A stretch of DNA of 64,000 nucleotides from Streptomyces sp. 1331.2 (GCF_900199205.1 NZ_OBMJ01000002.1:124001-188000), one strand, 5' to 3'; positions 17,022 through 25,618 are shown, counted from the stretch's first letter. Numbers and translations: made by a program. Notes: generated from the letters alone by a model not told the origin.

Positions 17022-17699
17022 GTGACCACGACCACGGCGGCGCTCTTCGACGTCGACGGCACCCTGCTCGACACGACCTACTTCCACGCCCTCGCCTGGT
17101 GGGAGGCGCTGCGGCAGTACGACCGCACGGTACCGGCGGCCCGGGTCCACCGGGCGATCGGGATGGGCGCCGACCAACTGTTCGACCACCTGCTCGGCCG
17201 CGACCGCGACCGGGACGACGACGAGGCGATCGCCGCCGCCCACGACGCGCTCTACGCCGCCTACTGGCCGGTCATCGCGCCGCTGCCCGGCGCCGCCGAC
17301 CTCCTGCGCGCCTGCGCCGCCCGAGGCCGGCGGATCGTCCTCGCCAGCTCCGCGTCGGAACGGGAACTGACCGCGCTGCGCCGCGTGCTGGACGCCGACG
17401 ACGTGATCGACGCCGCCACCACCGCCGACGACGTGTCCGCCACCAAGCCCGCGCCGGACCTCGTCCGCGCCGCCCTGGACCGGGCGGACACGGCCCCGGC
17501 GGACAGCGTGTTCGTCGGGGACACGGTCTGGGACGTCGTGGCCGCAGGCCGCGCGGGGGTTCCCTGCGTCGCCGTGGAGAGCGGCGGCTTCTCCGCGCAG
17601 GAACTCCTCGCCGCGGGCGCCGCCGAGGTCCACCGCGACACGGCCGGCGTGCTGGCCGACCTCGACCGCAGCCTGCTCGCGCAGCGCCCTGCCGCCTGA
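17022..17699 (+). CDS. HAD-superfamily phosphatase (phosphoglycolate/beta-phosphoglucomutase-like)
   Basis: 225 residues. Motif I is LFDVDGTLLDT (nucleophile D10, D12), motif II LASSASE, the motif III Lys in ATKPAPD and motif IV VFVGDTVWDV. A helical cap lies at about 20-85, which makes it subclass I. The substrate is unknown but is probably a small sugar phosphate. GTG 17022 is chosen because AAGGAGG lies five bases upstream. It is convergent with the nuoD gene; the 109-base gap has no strong hairpin. Confidence 0.85.
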   Translation: MTTTTAALFDVDGTLLDTTYFHALAWWEALRQYDRTVPAARVHRAIGMGADQLFDHLLGRDRDRDDDEAIAAAHDALYAAYWPVIAPLPGAADLLRACAARGRRIVLASSASERELTALRRVLDADDVIDAATTADDVSATKPAPDLVRAALDRADTAPADSVFVGDTVWDVVAAGRAGVPCVAVESGGFSAQELLAAGAAEVHRDTAGVLADLDRSLLAQRPAA

Positions 17700-17808
17700 C
17701 GGCCGTTCCTCGCCGACGTACGGGCGGAGGCGGACCCCGTACTGCCGCCGGGGGACGCGGAGCCCGTACCGCCACCGCACAAGGACCAGCCGCCGACCAG
17801 CCGGGCTC

Positions 17809-19149
17809 TCAGCGGTCGACGCCGCCCATCACCGGGTCGATGCTCGCCACCGCGACGATGACGTCCGCGACCTGTCCGCCCTCGCACATCGCGGCCACCG
17901 CCTGCAGGTTGGTGAAGCTCGGGTCGCGGAAGTGCACCCGGTACGGCCGCGTGCCGCCGTCGGAGACGACGTGCACGCCCAGCTCGCCCCTGGCGGACTC
18001 GACCGCGACGTAGGCCTGCCCCGGCGGGACGCGGAAGCCCTCCGTCACCAGCTTGAAGTGGTGGATCAGCGCCTCCATGGACTCGCCCATGATCTTGCGG
18101 ATGTGGTCCAGCGAGTTGCCCAACCCGTCCGGGCCGACGGCCAGTTGGGCGGGCCAGGCGATCTTCTTGTCCGCCACCATGACCGGGCCCGGGCGCAGCC
18201 GGTCCAGGCACTGCTCGACGATCCGCAGGGACTGCTTCATCTCCTCCAGGCGGATCAGGAAGCGGCCGTAGGAGTCGGCGCTGTCGGCGATCGCGACCTC
18301 GAAGTCGTAGTCCTCGTACCCGCAGTACGGGTCGGTCTTGCGCAGGTCGTGCGGCAGGCCGGTGGCGCGCAGGATCGGGCCGGTGGCGCCGAGGGCCAGG
18401 CAGCCGGGCAGGTCCAGGAAGCCGACGTCGACCAGCCGGGCCCTGAAGGCCGGGTTTTTGGTGGCCAGCTTGTCGTACTCGTGCATCCGCGAGCGCAGCA
18501 GCTTCACGCCCTCGTGGATCTGGTCCACCGCACCCGGGGGCAGGTCCTGCGCCAGGCCGCCCGGCCGGACGTAGCCGTGGTTCATGCGCAGGCCCGTCAC
18601 CAGCTCGAAGATGTCGAGGATGACCTCGCGGTCCCGGAAGCCGTAGACCATCAGCGTGGTGGAGCCGATCTCCATCCCGCCGGCTGCCAGCGCCACCAGG
18701 TGCGAGGAGATCCGGTTGAGCTCCATCAGCAGCACCCGGATCACGCTCGCCCGCTCCGGGACGTCATCGGTGATGCCGAGCAGCTTCTCGACCGCCAGGC
18801 AGTAGGCGGTCTCGTTGAACAGCGGGGCCAGGTAGTCCATCCGGGTCACGAAGGTCGTGCCCTGGACCCAGTTGCGGAACTCCATGTTCTTCTCGATGCC
18901 GGTGTGCAGGTAGCCGATGCCGCAGCGGGCCTCCTTCACCGTCTCGCCGTCGATCTCCAGGACCAGGCGCAGCACGCCATGGGTGGACGGGTGCTGGGGG
19001 CCCATGTTGACGATGATCCGCTCGTCGTCCGCCCGTTCTCGTCGTTGCACCGCATCGGCGACCTCGTCCCAGTCGCCGCCGGTGACGGTGTAGACGCGGC
19101 CTTCGGTCGTGTCCCGCGCTTCTGCCGACTCGTGCTCGATGCCGCTCAT
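17809..19149 (-). CDS. nuoD: NADH-quinone oxidoreductase subunit D, orphan copy
   Basis: 446 residues, full length for NuoD (49-kDa subunit). MGPQHPSTHGVLRLVLEIDG contains the quinone-site His loop. Also present are CGIGYLHTGIEKNMEFR, the Tyr in TRMDYLAPLFNE, ELNRISSHL, RPGGLAQDLP and the C-terminal RIRDPSF-like segment (HFRDPSFTNLQ), so the fold and quinone site look intact. No other complex I subunit gene is adjacent, whereas NuoD is normally in a nuoA-N operon. ATG 19149 (MSGIEHES) begins the conserved part better than the longer frame. It may be a paralogue that substitutes for subunit D or works with a smaller complex. Confidence 0.9.
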   Translation of the reverse strand: MSGIEHESAEARDTTEGRVYTVTGGDWDEVADAVQRRERADDERIIVNMGPQHPSTHGVLRLVLEIDGETVKEARCGIGYLHTGIEKNMEFRNWVQGTTFVTRMDYLAPLFNETAYCLAVEKLLGITDDVPERASVIRVLLMELNRISSHLVALAAGGMEIGSTTLMVYGFRDREVILDIFELVTGLRMNHGYVRPGGLAQDLPPGAVDQIHEGVKLLRSRMHEYDKLATKNPAFRARLVDVGFLDLPGCLALGATGPILRATGLPHDLRKTDPYCGYEDYDFEVAIADSADSYGRFLIRLEEMKQSLRIVEQCLDRLRPGPVMVADKKIAWPAQLAVGPDGLGNSLDHIRKIMGESMEALIHHFKLVTEGFRVPPGQAYVAVESARGELGVHVVSDGGTRPYRVHFRDPSFTNLQAVAAMCEGGQVADVIVAVASIDPVMGGVDR

Positions 19150-19277
19150 CAGCCGTAAGACCTCCGCCCGGGCGCCGGTCGCGTCCGTCCTTCGATCCTG
19201 CCTCCCCGGCGCGGGACGGGGCCACCGGTGGACCGCCGGCCTCCGCCACCCGGAGCCGGCCGACATCGCGTACCGCT

Positions 19278-19302
19278 GTTTCCCACCCGCGCCTCAGGGC
19301 AC
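19278..19302 (+). promoter_or_regulatory. SigB-type promoter candidate for the redox-enzyme gene
   Basis: GTTT at 19278, a 15-base spacer, then GGGCAC at 19297. The gene starts at 19376. One mismatch to the SigB -10 GGGTAC/T. Confidence 0.45.
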
Positions 19303-19375
19303 ACGCCCACACGGGCAGGTCCCGCGCAGCGGTGGTCCTGGCCCGGGGCGTCGCCCTGACAACGGAGGAGGCTCG

Positions 19376-20515
19376 ATGACCATCGCCGTCGGCGGGACAC
19401 CGGCCGACAGCCGCTCGGCTGCCGGACGAGGGGCAGGCGTGACCGCGCCGTCCCGTACGGCCGCGGAGCCGGTTTCCCGCAGTGCGGCGCCGGCCCTGCC
19501 CGGCCCGCGCGGACCGGTCAGCGCCGGACTCCTCGCCGCCCTGCGTGCCGCTGCGGACCCGGCCGCGACGTTCGCGCCCGTCGCTCTGAGCGACCCGGGT
19601 GACCCGGGCGACCCGGGCGACCCGTGGGGCGAGGACCTCCAACTGGCCCTCTACACCTGTTACGAGCTGCACTACCAGGGTTTCGCCGACGTCGACCCCG
19701 ACTGGGAGTGGCACCCCTGGCAGCTGGCCCTGCGGTCCGCGCTGGAGCAGGCGTTCCTTGCCGCCGTACGGGCGGCGACCGGCGAACCGCCACCGCTGGC
19801 CCGGGCCCTGGCCGGCCTGCTGGCCGACGACACGGGCGGCACCGGCCCCTCCCACCACCTGCTCGACCACGGGGAGCGCTGGCAGGCGCGCGAATACGTG
19901 GCGCACCGCTCGCTCTACCACCTCAAGGAAGCGGACCCGCAGATGTGGGTGGTGCCCCGCCTGCCGAACCCGGCCAAGGCCGCGCTGGTCACCGTGCAGT
20001 ACGACGAGTACGGCGCAGGCCGCCCCGAACGGGCCCACGCGCAGTTGTTCGCCGAGATGATGGCGGACCTCGACCTGGATCCGAGCTACGGGCACTACCT
20101 CGACGCCGTCCCCGCGCCCGCGCTGGCGGTGGTCAACCTGATGTCGCTGTTCGGCCTGCACCGCTCCCTGCGCGGCGCGCTGATCGGCCAGTTCGCCACG
20201 GTGGAGATCACCTCTCCGCCCGGCGCCGCGCGGCTGGCGGCGGCGCTGGAGCGCCTGGGCGCATCGCCGGCGGGCACCCTGTTCTACCGCGAGCACGTGG
20301 TGGCCGACGCCGTCCACGAGCAGCTCGTCCGCCGCACCGTGATCACGCCCCTGGTCGAGGACGACCCCTCGCTCGGCCCCGACATCGCCTTCGGCATCGC
20401 CGCCACCACTGCCGTGGAGGCACGGTTCGGCGCCCACGTGGTCGGCTGCTGGCGCGACGGCCGAAGCTCACTCCGCACCCCCCTGACCGCGCTCGCGCCG
20501 CAGGCGAAGTCCTGA
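19376..20515 (+). CDS. Iron-containing redox enzyme family protein (haem-oxygenase-like fold)
   Basis: 379 residues. After an Ala/Pro-rich N-terminus with a DPGDPGDPGDP repeat, the protein shows the family's helical core: YTCYELHYQGFADVDPDWEW, the ligand-type His/Glu segments in AREYVAHRSLYHLKEADPQM, the QYDEYGAGRPERAHAQLFAE block and FYREHVVADAVHEQL. These Glu/His residues fit a dinuclear-iron or haem-oxygenase-like active site. ATG at 19376 with GGAGG in front. A CDGSH iron-sulphur gene follows, a pairing I know from other actinomycetes, which suggests a joint redox role. Confidence 0.85.
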   Translation: MTIAVGGTPADSRSAAGRGAGVTAPSRTAAEPVSRSAAPALPGPRGPVSAGLLAALRAAADPAATFAPVALSDPGDPGDPGDPWGEDLQLALYTCYELHYQGFADVDPDWEWHPWQLALRSALEQAFLAAVRAATGEPPPLARALAGLLADDTGGTGPSHHLLDHGERWQAREYVAHRSLYHLKEADPQMWVVPRLPNPAKAALVTVQYDEYGAGRPERAHAQLFAEMMADLDLDPSYGHYLDAVPAPALAVVNLMSLFGLHRSLRGALIGQFATVEITSPPGAARLAAALERLGASPAGTLFYREHVVADAVHEQLVRRTVITPLVEDDPSLGPDIAFGIAATTAVEARFGAHVVGCWRDGRSSLRTPLTALAPQAKS

Positions 20516-20589
20516 GGCTCACGGAAGAGTCCTGAGGCTCACGGAGGAGTCCTGAGGCTCAAGGATCAGTCCTGAAGCTCAAGGATCAC
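20510..20589. repeat. 20-bp tandem repeat, four copies, starting at the stop codon
   Basis: The unit tcctgaggctcacggaagag is repeated at 20510, 20530, 20550 and 20570 with drift in its second half. The first copy contains the TGA of the redox-enzyme gene; the others repeat TGA at 20533, 20553 and 20573, covering all three frames. Confidence 0.85.
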
Positions 20590-20705
20590 AGCAGACGAAC
20601 CGGGCAGGTGACACAGCATGCTTTTCCTCCACCCACTTCCGGACCTCGGTACCGGCAGCGTGGCCGCCCCCGGCGAGCGGGCGGAGACCGTGGCGGTGGT
20701 GCGCG

Positions 20706-20918
20706 GTGTCCGGCCGTGACGAGGGCCCGGTCACGCGGTTGCGGCTGACCGGGAGCGGCCCGGTGCTCGTCGACGGCCCTGTGGAGATCGTGCTCCCCGA
20801 CGGCCGGAGCGTGCGGGCCGACCGCCCGGTGGTAGCGCTGTGTACGTGCCGCCGCAGTCGCCGCTACCCGTTCTGCGACACCAGTCACCGCAACAGGAAG
20901 GGCGCAGCAGACGACTGA
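20706..20918 (+). CDS. CDGSH iron-sulphur domain protein
   Basis: 70 residues. The 2Fe-2S binding motif CTCRRSRRYPFCDTSH fits C-x-C-x2-(S/T)-x3-P-x-C-D-x-(S/T)-H, with Thr in place of the usual Gly. The N-terminal half is a small beta structure (VEIVLPDGRSVRADRPVVAL). GTG at 20706 is the best start. A short frame with an ATG at 20618 overlaps it and may only be leader. It lies 190 bases after the haem-oxygenase-like redox enzyme in the same direction and probably takes part in the same electron-transfer or iron function. Confidence 0.85.
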   Translation: MSGRDEGPVTRLRLTGSGPVLVDGPVEIVLPDGRSVRADRPVVALCTCRRSRRYPFCDTSHRNRKGAADD

Positions 20919-20971
20919 GCGGGCAGCCTCGACGCGCCCTGACGAGGCAGAGCCGACCGGCGACTGACCAG

Positions 20972-21007
20972 CACGCACCGTCGTCCCCTCACGCACCGTC
21001 GTCCCCT
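20972..21007. repeat. 18-bp direct duplication
   Basis: cacgcaccgtcgtcccct occurs twice in tandem (20972 and 20990) in the gap between the convergent CDGSH and methyltransferase genes. No function is evident. Confidence 0.7.
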
Positions 21008-21028
21008 ACCACCCGGGTCGCCGCCCGG

Positions 21029-21760
21029 TCAGCGTTCGCGGACACCGCGCACCACCACCAGCTCCTCCTCGCGTTCGCCCGGCCCGATCAGTCCGCGCCG
21101 CTCGAACAGGGCGGCCCGCGCGCTCATCACCGGCCCGAAGGGCTGCCGCCGCCGGGCCGCCACCTCCGTGCGCAGCCCGGCCGCGCGCAGCTGCGCGAGG
21201 GTGGCGGGGACGTCCGCGAGCGAGGACTGCACGAGGAGCAGCACGCCGTGGGCGGCGAGCAGGTCAGGGGCCGTCCGGCAGATCCGGTCCAGCACGAGCC
21301 GCCCGTCCGGTCCGGCGTCCCAGGCGAGGGCGGCGCCGTGGGCGGCGGTGCGCCGGCCGTTTCTGCGCCCGCGTGTGCGTCCCGCGGCTCCCGCGGCTCC
21401 CGCGGCACCTGCGGCACCTGCGGCTCCCGCGGTGGGATCGACGGGGACGTACGGGGGATTGGCGGTGATCAGGTCGAACCGGCGGCCCACCACCGGATCC
21501 GCCAGGTCGCCCCGGCGCAGCCGGATCCGGCTACCGTGCAGCCGGCTGTTCAGCCAGGCGGTGGCGACGGCTCGGGCGGACAGGTCCACTGCCGTGACCT
21601 GCGCACCCGCCTGCGCGGCCACGAGCGCGACGGCGCCCGTCCCCGTGCACAGGTCGAGCACCCGCCCGGAGGCGTCCAGGCGCTCGCGGCGCACGCAGGA
21701 GGCCAGCAGCCGGGTGTCCCCCTGCGGTCGGTAGACCCCGGGGGGTCGGAGCAGCAACAT
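21029..21760 (-). CDS. HemK2/MTQ2-like class I SAM-dependent methyltransferase
   Basis: 243 residues. Motif I is VLDLCTGTGAVALVAAQAGA, the acidic residue after beta-2 is in VTAVDLSARAV, and the catalytic NPPY motif is in LITANPPYVPV. This is the signature of N5-glutamine or adenine-N6 methyltransferases. Between NPPY and the conserved GPDGR..LD segment lies a low-complexity insert made of repeated Ala-Gly units, encoded by short tandem repeats. It probably modifies a protein Gln or a small metabolite. It starts five bases after the small gene at 21766-21963 and is probably co-transcribed with it. Confidence 0.8.
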   Translation of the reverse strand: MLLLRPPGVYRPQGDTRLLASCVRRERLDASGRVLDLCTGTGAVALVAAQAGAQVTAVDLSARAVATAWLNSRLHGSRIRLRRGDLADPVVGRRFDLITANPPYVPVDPTAGAAGAAGAAGAAGAAGRTRGRRNGRRTAAHGAALAWDAGPDGRLVLDRICRTAPDLLAAHGVLLLVQSSLADVPATLAQLRAAGLRTEVAARRRQPFGPVMSARAALFERRGLIGPGEREEELVVVRGVRER

Positions 21761-21765
21761 GGCGA

Positions 21766-21963
21766 TCAGTTTCCCGGGAGGTGCTGCACCGGGTCGTGGA
21801 GGGTCAGCGCGGTGACGTGCCGGGCGTAGACGTGCCCGGCGGGGACGGCCGCCACCCGGATCCCGGTGCGGTACCCCATCCCGGTGCGCTGCTGGACCGC
21901 GGTGCGGTACCGGTGCTCCGGTGCGGCGGCGCGGGGCGGGAGCTCGGGGACGACGGCGGTCAT
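21766..21963 (-). CDS. Small protein of unknown function, possibly a truncated larger protein
   Basis: 65 residues: an Ala/Pro-rich start, then a basic section with YRTGIRVAAVPAGHVYARHV. The last segment resembles the N-terminus of some actinomycete glycosyltransferase-like proteins found near CDGSH and methyltransferase genes, so this may be a remnant; that is a weak recollection. GGAGGAA precedes the ATG. A GTTT-N15-GGGCAG element lies 30 bases upstream, which supports real transcription of this gene and the methyltransferase. Confidence 0.5.
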   Translation of the reverse strand: MTAVVPELPPRAAAPEHRYRTAVQQRTGMGYRTGIRVAAVPAGHVYARHVTALTLHDPVQHLPGN

Positions 21964-21992
21964 GGTTCCTCCGTGGGGGTGCTCCCGGGCGG

Positions 21993-22017
21993 CTGCCCCG
22001 GGCCCCTGGGACGAAAC
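21993..22017 (-). promoter_or_regulatory. SigB-type promoter candidate for the small gene and methyltransferase
   Basis: On the minus strand: GTTT (22017-22014), a 15-base spacer, then GGGCAG (21998-21993). The start codon is at 21963. Confidence 0.5.
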
Positions 22018-22054
22018 GCGGCCGGCCCGGCGCTGCGGGGCAGCAGGGTGGTGG

Positions 22055-22942
22055 TCAGCCCGCGCCGGGCAGGCGGACCTCCAGGTGGTCCGAGAGCACG
22101 CGGGTCTCCAGCACCGGCTGGGGCGCGGTGGCGGGCCCGTGCACCACCTGGCCGTCACGCAGCCGGAACTCGCTGCCGTGCCACGGGCAGCGCAGGCAGC
22201 CGTCGGCGACGGTGCCCTCGGAGAGCGGCCCGGACAGGTGGGCGCAGCGTTCGGCCAGTACGTGGCACTGCTCGCCGTCGCGGACGACGACCACGGGCAG
22301 CTCACCGGCCGTCCGTCGGACGGGCTTCCCGGGCGGGAAGTCCTCCAGCGCGCCGAGGCCGACCCAGTCGGCCGGGGCCAGCCGGTGGACGGCGGCGGCC
22401 CGGTCCGGCCCGGCGGCCAGCCGGTAGGCGAGGTGGCCGCCGAGGGCGGCACCGGCGGAGACGGCGGTCAGGCCGGCCAGGCCGAGCAGTCGGCCCCGGG
22501 CGTGGCGGCCGCGGCAGCGGGCCAGCAGGGACCCGGCGTACAGCAGCACCCCGGCGGTGTTGGAGAGCGCGTGCACCAGGCCGGTGCGGCGGCGCGGCGG
22601 ATCGAGCCGGGCCCAGTCCACCCAGCCCGCCAGCGCGGCCGGGCCGGCGGCCAGCAGGCCCGCCGCCACCAGGGCGTCGGCCGACCTGCGGCCGCCGGGG
22701 GTGAAGTCCAGCAGGCCGGCCGACGTCCAGCAGCCGAGCGGCAGCTGGACCAGCGCCGGGTGGAGCGGATGGCCGAGCCAGACGCCGTGCAGCGCGTCGC
22801 GGTACGGGCCGAGCGGGAGGGCTTCCACCGCGTCGGCGAGCGGCCCGGCCGGGGTGTCGAGGACGTCCCAGTGCTCCGGCGCCTCCAGGGCGTGGCGCAG
22901 CCGGCGGGACCAGGGGCGGGTGTGCAGGGGTGAGGTGTTCAT
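22055..22942 (-). CDS. Rieske 2Fe-2S protein with DUF2231-type membrane domain
   Basis: 295 residues. Residues 50-175 hold a DUF2231-like membrane domain of about four helices, starting GVWLGHPLHPALVQLPLGCW. Residues 190-295 are a Rieske domain with the cluster ligands in CAHLSGPLSEG and CPWHGSEF (CxH...CxxH). The cluster should lie on the cytoplasmic or membrane face. The fusion is known in actinomycetes; its electron partner is unknown. ATG 22942 lies ten bases downstream of a SigB-type promoter match, so the mRNA leader would be very short. Confidence 0.85.
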   Translation of the reverse strand: MNTSPLHTRPWSRRLRHALEAPEHWDVLDTPAGPLADAVEALPLGPYRDALHGVWLGHPLHPALVQLPLGCWTSAGLLDFTPGGRRSADALVAAGLLAAGPAALAGWVDWARLDPPRRRTGLVHALSNTAGVLLYAGSLLARCRGRHARGRLLGLAGLTAVSAGAALGGHLAYRLAAGPDRAAAVHRLAPADWVGLGALEDFPPGKPVRRTAGELPVVVVRDGEQCHVLAERCAHLSGPLSEGTVADGCLRCPWHGSEFRLRDGQVVHGPATAPQPVLETRVLSDHLEVRLPGAG

Positions 22943-22951
22943 ACCGAGCGG

Positions 22952-22976
22952 CTAGCCGGGCGGCGGCCGGTCAAAC
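22952..22976 (-). promoter_or_regulatory. SigB-type promoter candidate for the Rieske gene
   Basis: Minus strand: GTTT (22976-22973), a 15-base spacer, GGCTAG (22957-22952). It lies ten bases before the ATG at 22942. Confidence 0.6.
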
Positions 22977-22991
22977 CCGGGCACGGGATCC

Positions 22992-24032
22992 TCACGGGCG
23001 GTCGGTGTCCGAGGGACGGTCGTCGGTCTGCGCCTCGCCGGGCTCTTCCTCCCCGCCGTGCGCCTCGTCGTCCTGCTCCTCGTCCTGGAACGACACGTCC
23101 ACGTGCTGCTCGGGCCGACGTTCCTCCTGACGGGCGACGGAGGACAGGACGGCTTCGTCGGCGGCCGTGAGCGGCGGCTGCAGCAGGCTGCGCGGCCACA
23201 GGCGTCGGGCGAGCACGACGTTGGTCTCGGCCGCGTAGACGGTGATCTGCGCGGTGAGGTAGAGCCAGAAGAGCAGGCCGATGACGGTCGCGAAGAAGCC
23301 GTAGACCTGGCTCGCGTGGCGCAGCTCGTGGGTGACCAGGAGCGAGCCGCCGGCCTGGAGGGCGGTGAACAGCGGTCCGGCGAGCGCGCAGCCCGGCCAC
23401 AGCGAGCGGGTGCGGATCTCGCGCGGGGTGAGCACCCGGAAGCAGGCCAGGCACAGGGCGGTGTTCACCAGTGCCGAGACGGCCAGGCCCCCGATCCGGG
23501 CGGGCACCCCGCCCAGGGCGGTGGCGACCAGGGCGGCGGCCGCCGTGCCCAGCAGCAGCCCGGAGCCCAGGACGGCGAACAGCAGCAGGCTGCGCGCCAG
23601 CCGCGGCCAGTAGCCGGGCCGCTGGACCCCGGGCACGTTCCAGACCTCGGCCATCGCGTGCTGCAGGACCTGGGCGATGCCGAGCGCGCCGTACAGCATC
23701 CCGAGCGCGCCGATGAGCAGGGCCAGGCCGCTGCCCTGCAGGGAGTGGACGTTCTGGCGCAGTTGGTCGCCGATGATCGGGAAGTCGGCGAGCGCGGAGT
23801 CCAGCACCGAGCGCTGGGCGCCGGGATGGCCGTGCAGGACGAACCCGAGGACGGTGCTGAGCAGGAGCAGCAGCGGGATCAGCGCGACGAAGCCGTAGTA
23901 GGTGATCAGCGCGGCCAGCAGCCCGCCCCGGTCGTCCCCGTACTTGCGCACCACACCGACCACCACGGCGGATGGCCGGTGGCGCTGCTGGAAGCCGTCC
24001 ACACCCCGCAGGGCCTGCTCGATCGGGTTCAC
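22992..24032 (-). CDS. YihY/virulence factor BrkB family membrane protein
   Basis: 346 residues. Six membrane helices span about 35-265 and carry family features: LLAALITYYGFVALIPLLLLL early, LGMLYGALGIAQVLQHAMAEVWNVP, and YGFFATVIGLLFWLYLTAQ near the end. The C-terminal 70 residues are acidic and disordered, which is usual in actinomycete members. The family is often called ribonuclease BN by mistake; it is an inner-membrane protein of unclear transport function. GTG start at 24032. A second, shorter member is at 47741-48610. Confidence 0.85.
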   Translation of the reverse strand: MNPIEQALRGVDGFQQRHRPSAVVVGVVRKYGDDRGGLLAALITYYGFVALIPLLLLLSTVLGFVLHGHPGAQRSVLDSALADFPIIGDQLRQNVHSLQGSGLALLIGALGMLYGALGIAQVLQHAMAEVWNVPGVQRPGYWPRLARSLLLFAVLGSGLLLGTAAAALVATALGGVPARIGGLAVSALVNTALCLACFRVLTPREIRTRSLWPGCALAGPLFTALQAGGSLLVTHELRHASQVYGFFATVIGLLFWLYLTAQITVYAAETNVVLARRLWPRSLLQPPLTAADEAVLSSVARQEERRPEQHVDVSFQDEEQDDEAHGGEEEPGEAQTDDRPSDTDRP

Positions 24033-24041
24033 ACGGCGCGT

Positions 24042-24066
24042 CTGCCCGACCGTGCCGTCCCGACAC
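24042..24066 (-). promoter_or_regulatory. Weak SigB-type promoter candidate for the BrkB gene
   Basis: Minus strand: GTGT (24066-24063), 15 bases, GGGCAG (24047-24042). It fits only the loose GNNT -35 rule. Confidence 0.3.
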
Positions 24067-24111
24067 CCACTGCCCGGAGCGTTCGGACCATCCGGCTGCC
24101 CGGCTGCCCGG

Positions 24112-25179
24112 CTACTCAGTCATGAGCACCGCGACGCCCGTCACGCGGTCCCCGGCGAGGTCCGCGAGCGCGGTGTCCGCCTGGCGCAGGGGGTAGCGGG
24201 TGAGGTGGACCGACGGGCGGGTTCGGGCGGCTTCCGTGAGGTAGGCCAGGCCGTCGGCCCGGGTGTTGGCGGTGACGCTGCGCAGCGTGCGCTCCTGGAA
24301 GAGGTGGCGCTGGTAGTCCAGCGCGGGGATGTCCGTGAGGTGGATGCCGGCCACGGCGAGCGTGCCGCCGCGGTCGAGTGCGGCGAGGGCGACCGGTACC
24401 AGTTCGCCGGCCGGGGCGAAGAGGATGGCGGCGTCCAGCCGCTGCGGGGGCGGGTCGTAGGAGTCCCCGGCGAAGTCGGCGCCGAGCTCCAGGGCCAGCC
24501 GGCGGGCGTTCGCGCCGCGGGTGAACACGTGCACCCGTGCGCCGCGGGTGAGGGCGAGTTGGGCGGTCAGGTGCGCGGACGCGCCGAAGCCGTAGAGGCC
24601 CAGCAGCCCGCCTTCGGGCAGTTCTGCCCGTTCGAGGGCCCGGTAGCCGATGATCCCGGCGCACAGCAGCGGGGCGAGCTCCTCGGCGGGCGGGCCCTCG
24701 GGCAGCCGGTAGGCGAAGCGGGCGTCGGCGGTGAGGTACCGGGCGTAGCCGCCGTGCCGGTCCCAGCCGGTGTAGCGCGAACCGGGGCAGAGGTTCTCCC
24801 GCCCGCTGCGGCAGTAGGCGCAGCTGCCGCAGGTCCCGGCCAGCCAGGCCACCCCGGCCCGGTCCCCGACCGCGAACTCCCGGACCGCGGTGCCGGCCGC
24901 CCGTACGTGCCCGACCGCCTCGTGCCCGGGCGTGCACCCGGCCGTCCGGGGGGCCAGGTCGCCCTCCGCGAGGTGCAGGTCGGTACGGCACACCCCGCAG
25001 GCCTCCACCTCCACCAGGATCTCCTGCGGCCCCGGCGCGTCCAGTGGCCGCCGCACCCGCACCAGCGGGCCCGGTGCCGTCCCGCCCGGTGCCGTCCCGC
25101 GGACTGGCCCGGCGACCGGCCCGGGGTGGTCCACCACCCACGCCTCGGATTCCGCCGGCAACGGTGCCGCCGTGGTCAT
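24112..25179 (-). CDS. Zinc-dependent alcohol dehydrogenase
   Basis: 355 residues. The catalytic zinc site is seen in EACGVCRTDLH and GHEAVG. The four structural-zinc cysteines are in GTCGSCAYCRSGRENLC. The nucleotide-binding region has GLLGLYGFGASAH, where the usual GxGxxG is GFGASA. The protein resembles AdhA-type enzymes that reduce aldehydes with NAD(P)H. ATG 25179 has GGAGG in front; upstream codons in the same frame are not conserved-looking. A GGTAPGG repeat near residue 30 comes from a short local duplication. Confidence 0.85.
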   Translation of the reverse strand: MTTAAPLPAESEAWVVDHPGPVAGPVRGTAPGGTAPGPLVRVRRPLDAPGPQEILVEVEACGVCRTDLHLAEGDLAPRTAGCTPGHEAVGHVRAAGTAVREFAVGDRAGVAWLAGTCGSCAYCRSGRENLCPGSRYTGWDRHGGYARYLTADARFAYRLPEGPPAEELAPLLCAGIIGYRALERAELPEGGLLGLYGFGASAHLTAQLALTRGARVHVFTRGANARRLALELGADFAGDSYDPPPQRLDAAILFAPAGELVPVALAALDRGGTLAVAGIHLTDIPALDYQRHLFQERTLRSVTANTRADGLAYLTEAARTRPSVHLTRYPLRQADTALADLAGDRVTGVAVLMTE

Positions 25180-25324
25180 CGCCGCCTCCTTCCCAGGCCC
25201 GTCACCCGTTCCCACGCCACCCGTTTCCAGCCTGCGCCGGGAGCGGCAGCACCGCAGACCGGCGGTACGGGGGGTACGGCGATACCGGGCGCTCGGCACG
25301 GGTGGCGGCCCGTCGTCCACCGCC

Positions 25325-25618
25325 TCACAGGGCGTGGGCGAGGACCCGGCAGGACCAGCGGGCGAGCCGGCACCATCCTCGGGCCGCGCCGCCCAGGGCC
25401 AGGTACCACCCGATGCCGAACGGCAGGGCGATGGCGAACCAGGACGGGGGTGCCAGCTCGCCGGGCCGCCGGGCACCCTCGCGCGCCCAGCGGCGGCACC
25501 GCGAGACGCCCCGGCGGGTCCAGCCGGCGCAGCGCTCGGCGCGCCCGGACCAGCGTGCCGAGGCACGCAGCAGCCCGGTGTGCCAGTCGTCGCGCCGTCG
25601 GGCGATCGCGGTCGGCAT
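25325..25618 (-). CDS. Small basic protein with one membrane helix
   Basis: 97 residues: an Arg-rich N-terminal half and one hydrophobic segment at about 57-80 (APPSWFAIALPFGIGWYLAL). It has no recognised domain. A GGAG precedes the ATG at 25618, and it lies 145 bases upstream of the alcohol dehydrogenase gene in the same direction. The Arg-rich composition is also what random high-GC frames give, so it could be spurious. Confidence 0.35.
   Translation of the reverse strand: MPTAIARRRDDWHTGLLRASARWSGRAERCAGWTRRGVSRCRRWAREGARRPGELAPPSWFAIALPFGIGWYLALGGAARGWCRLARWSCRVLAHAL

Noticed and set aside
20618..20719. 33-residue frame (MLFLHPLPDLG...) overlapping the CDGSH start
   Set aside because: Weak ribosome binding site and no recognisable feature; it may only be leader sequence.
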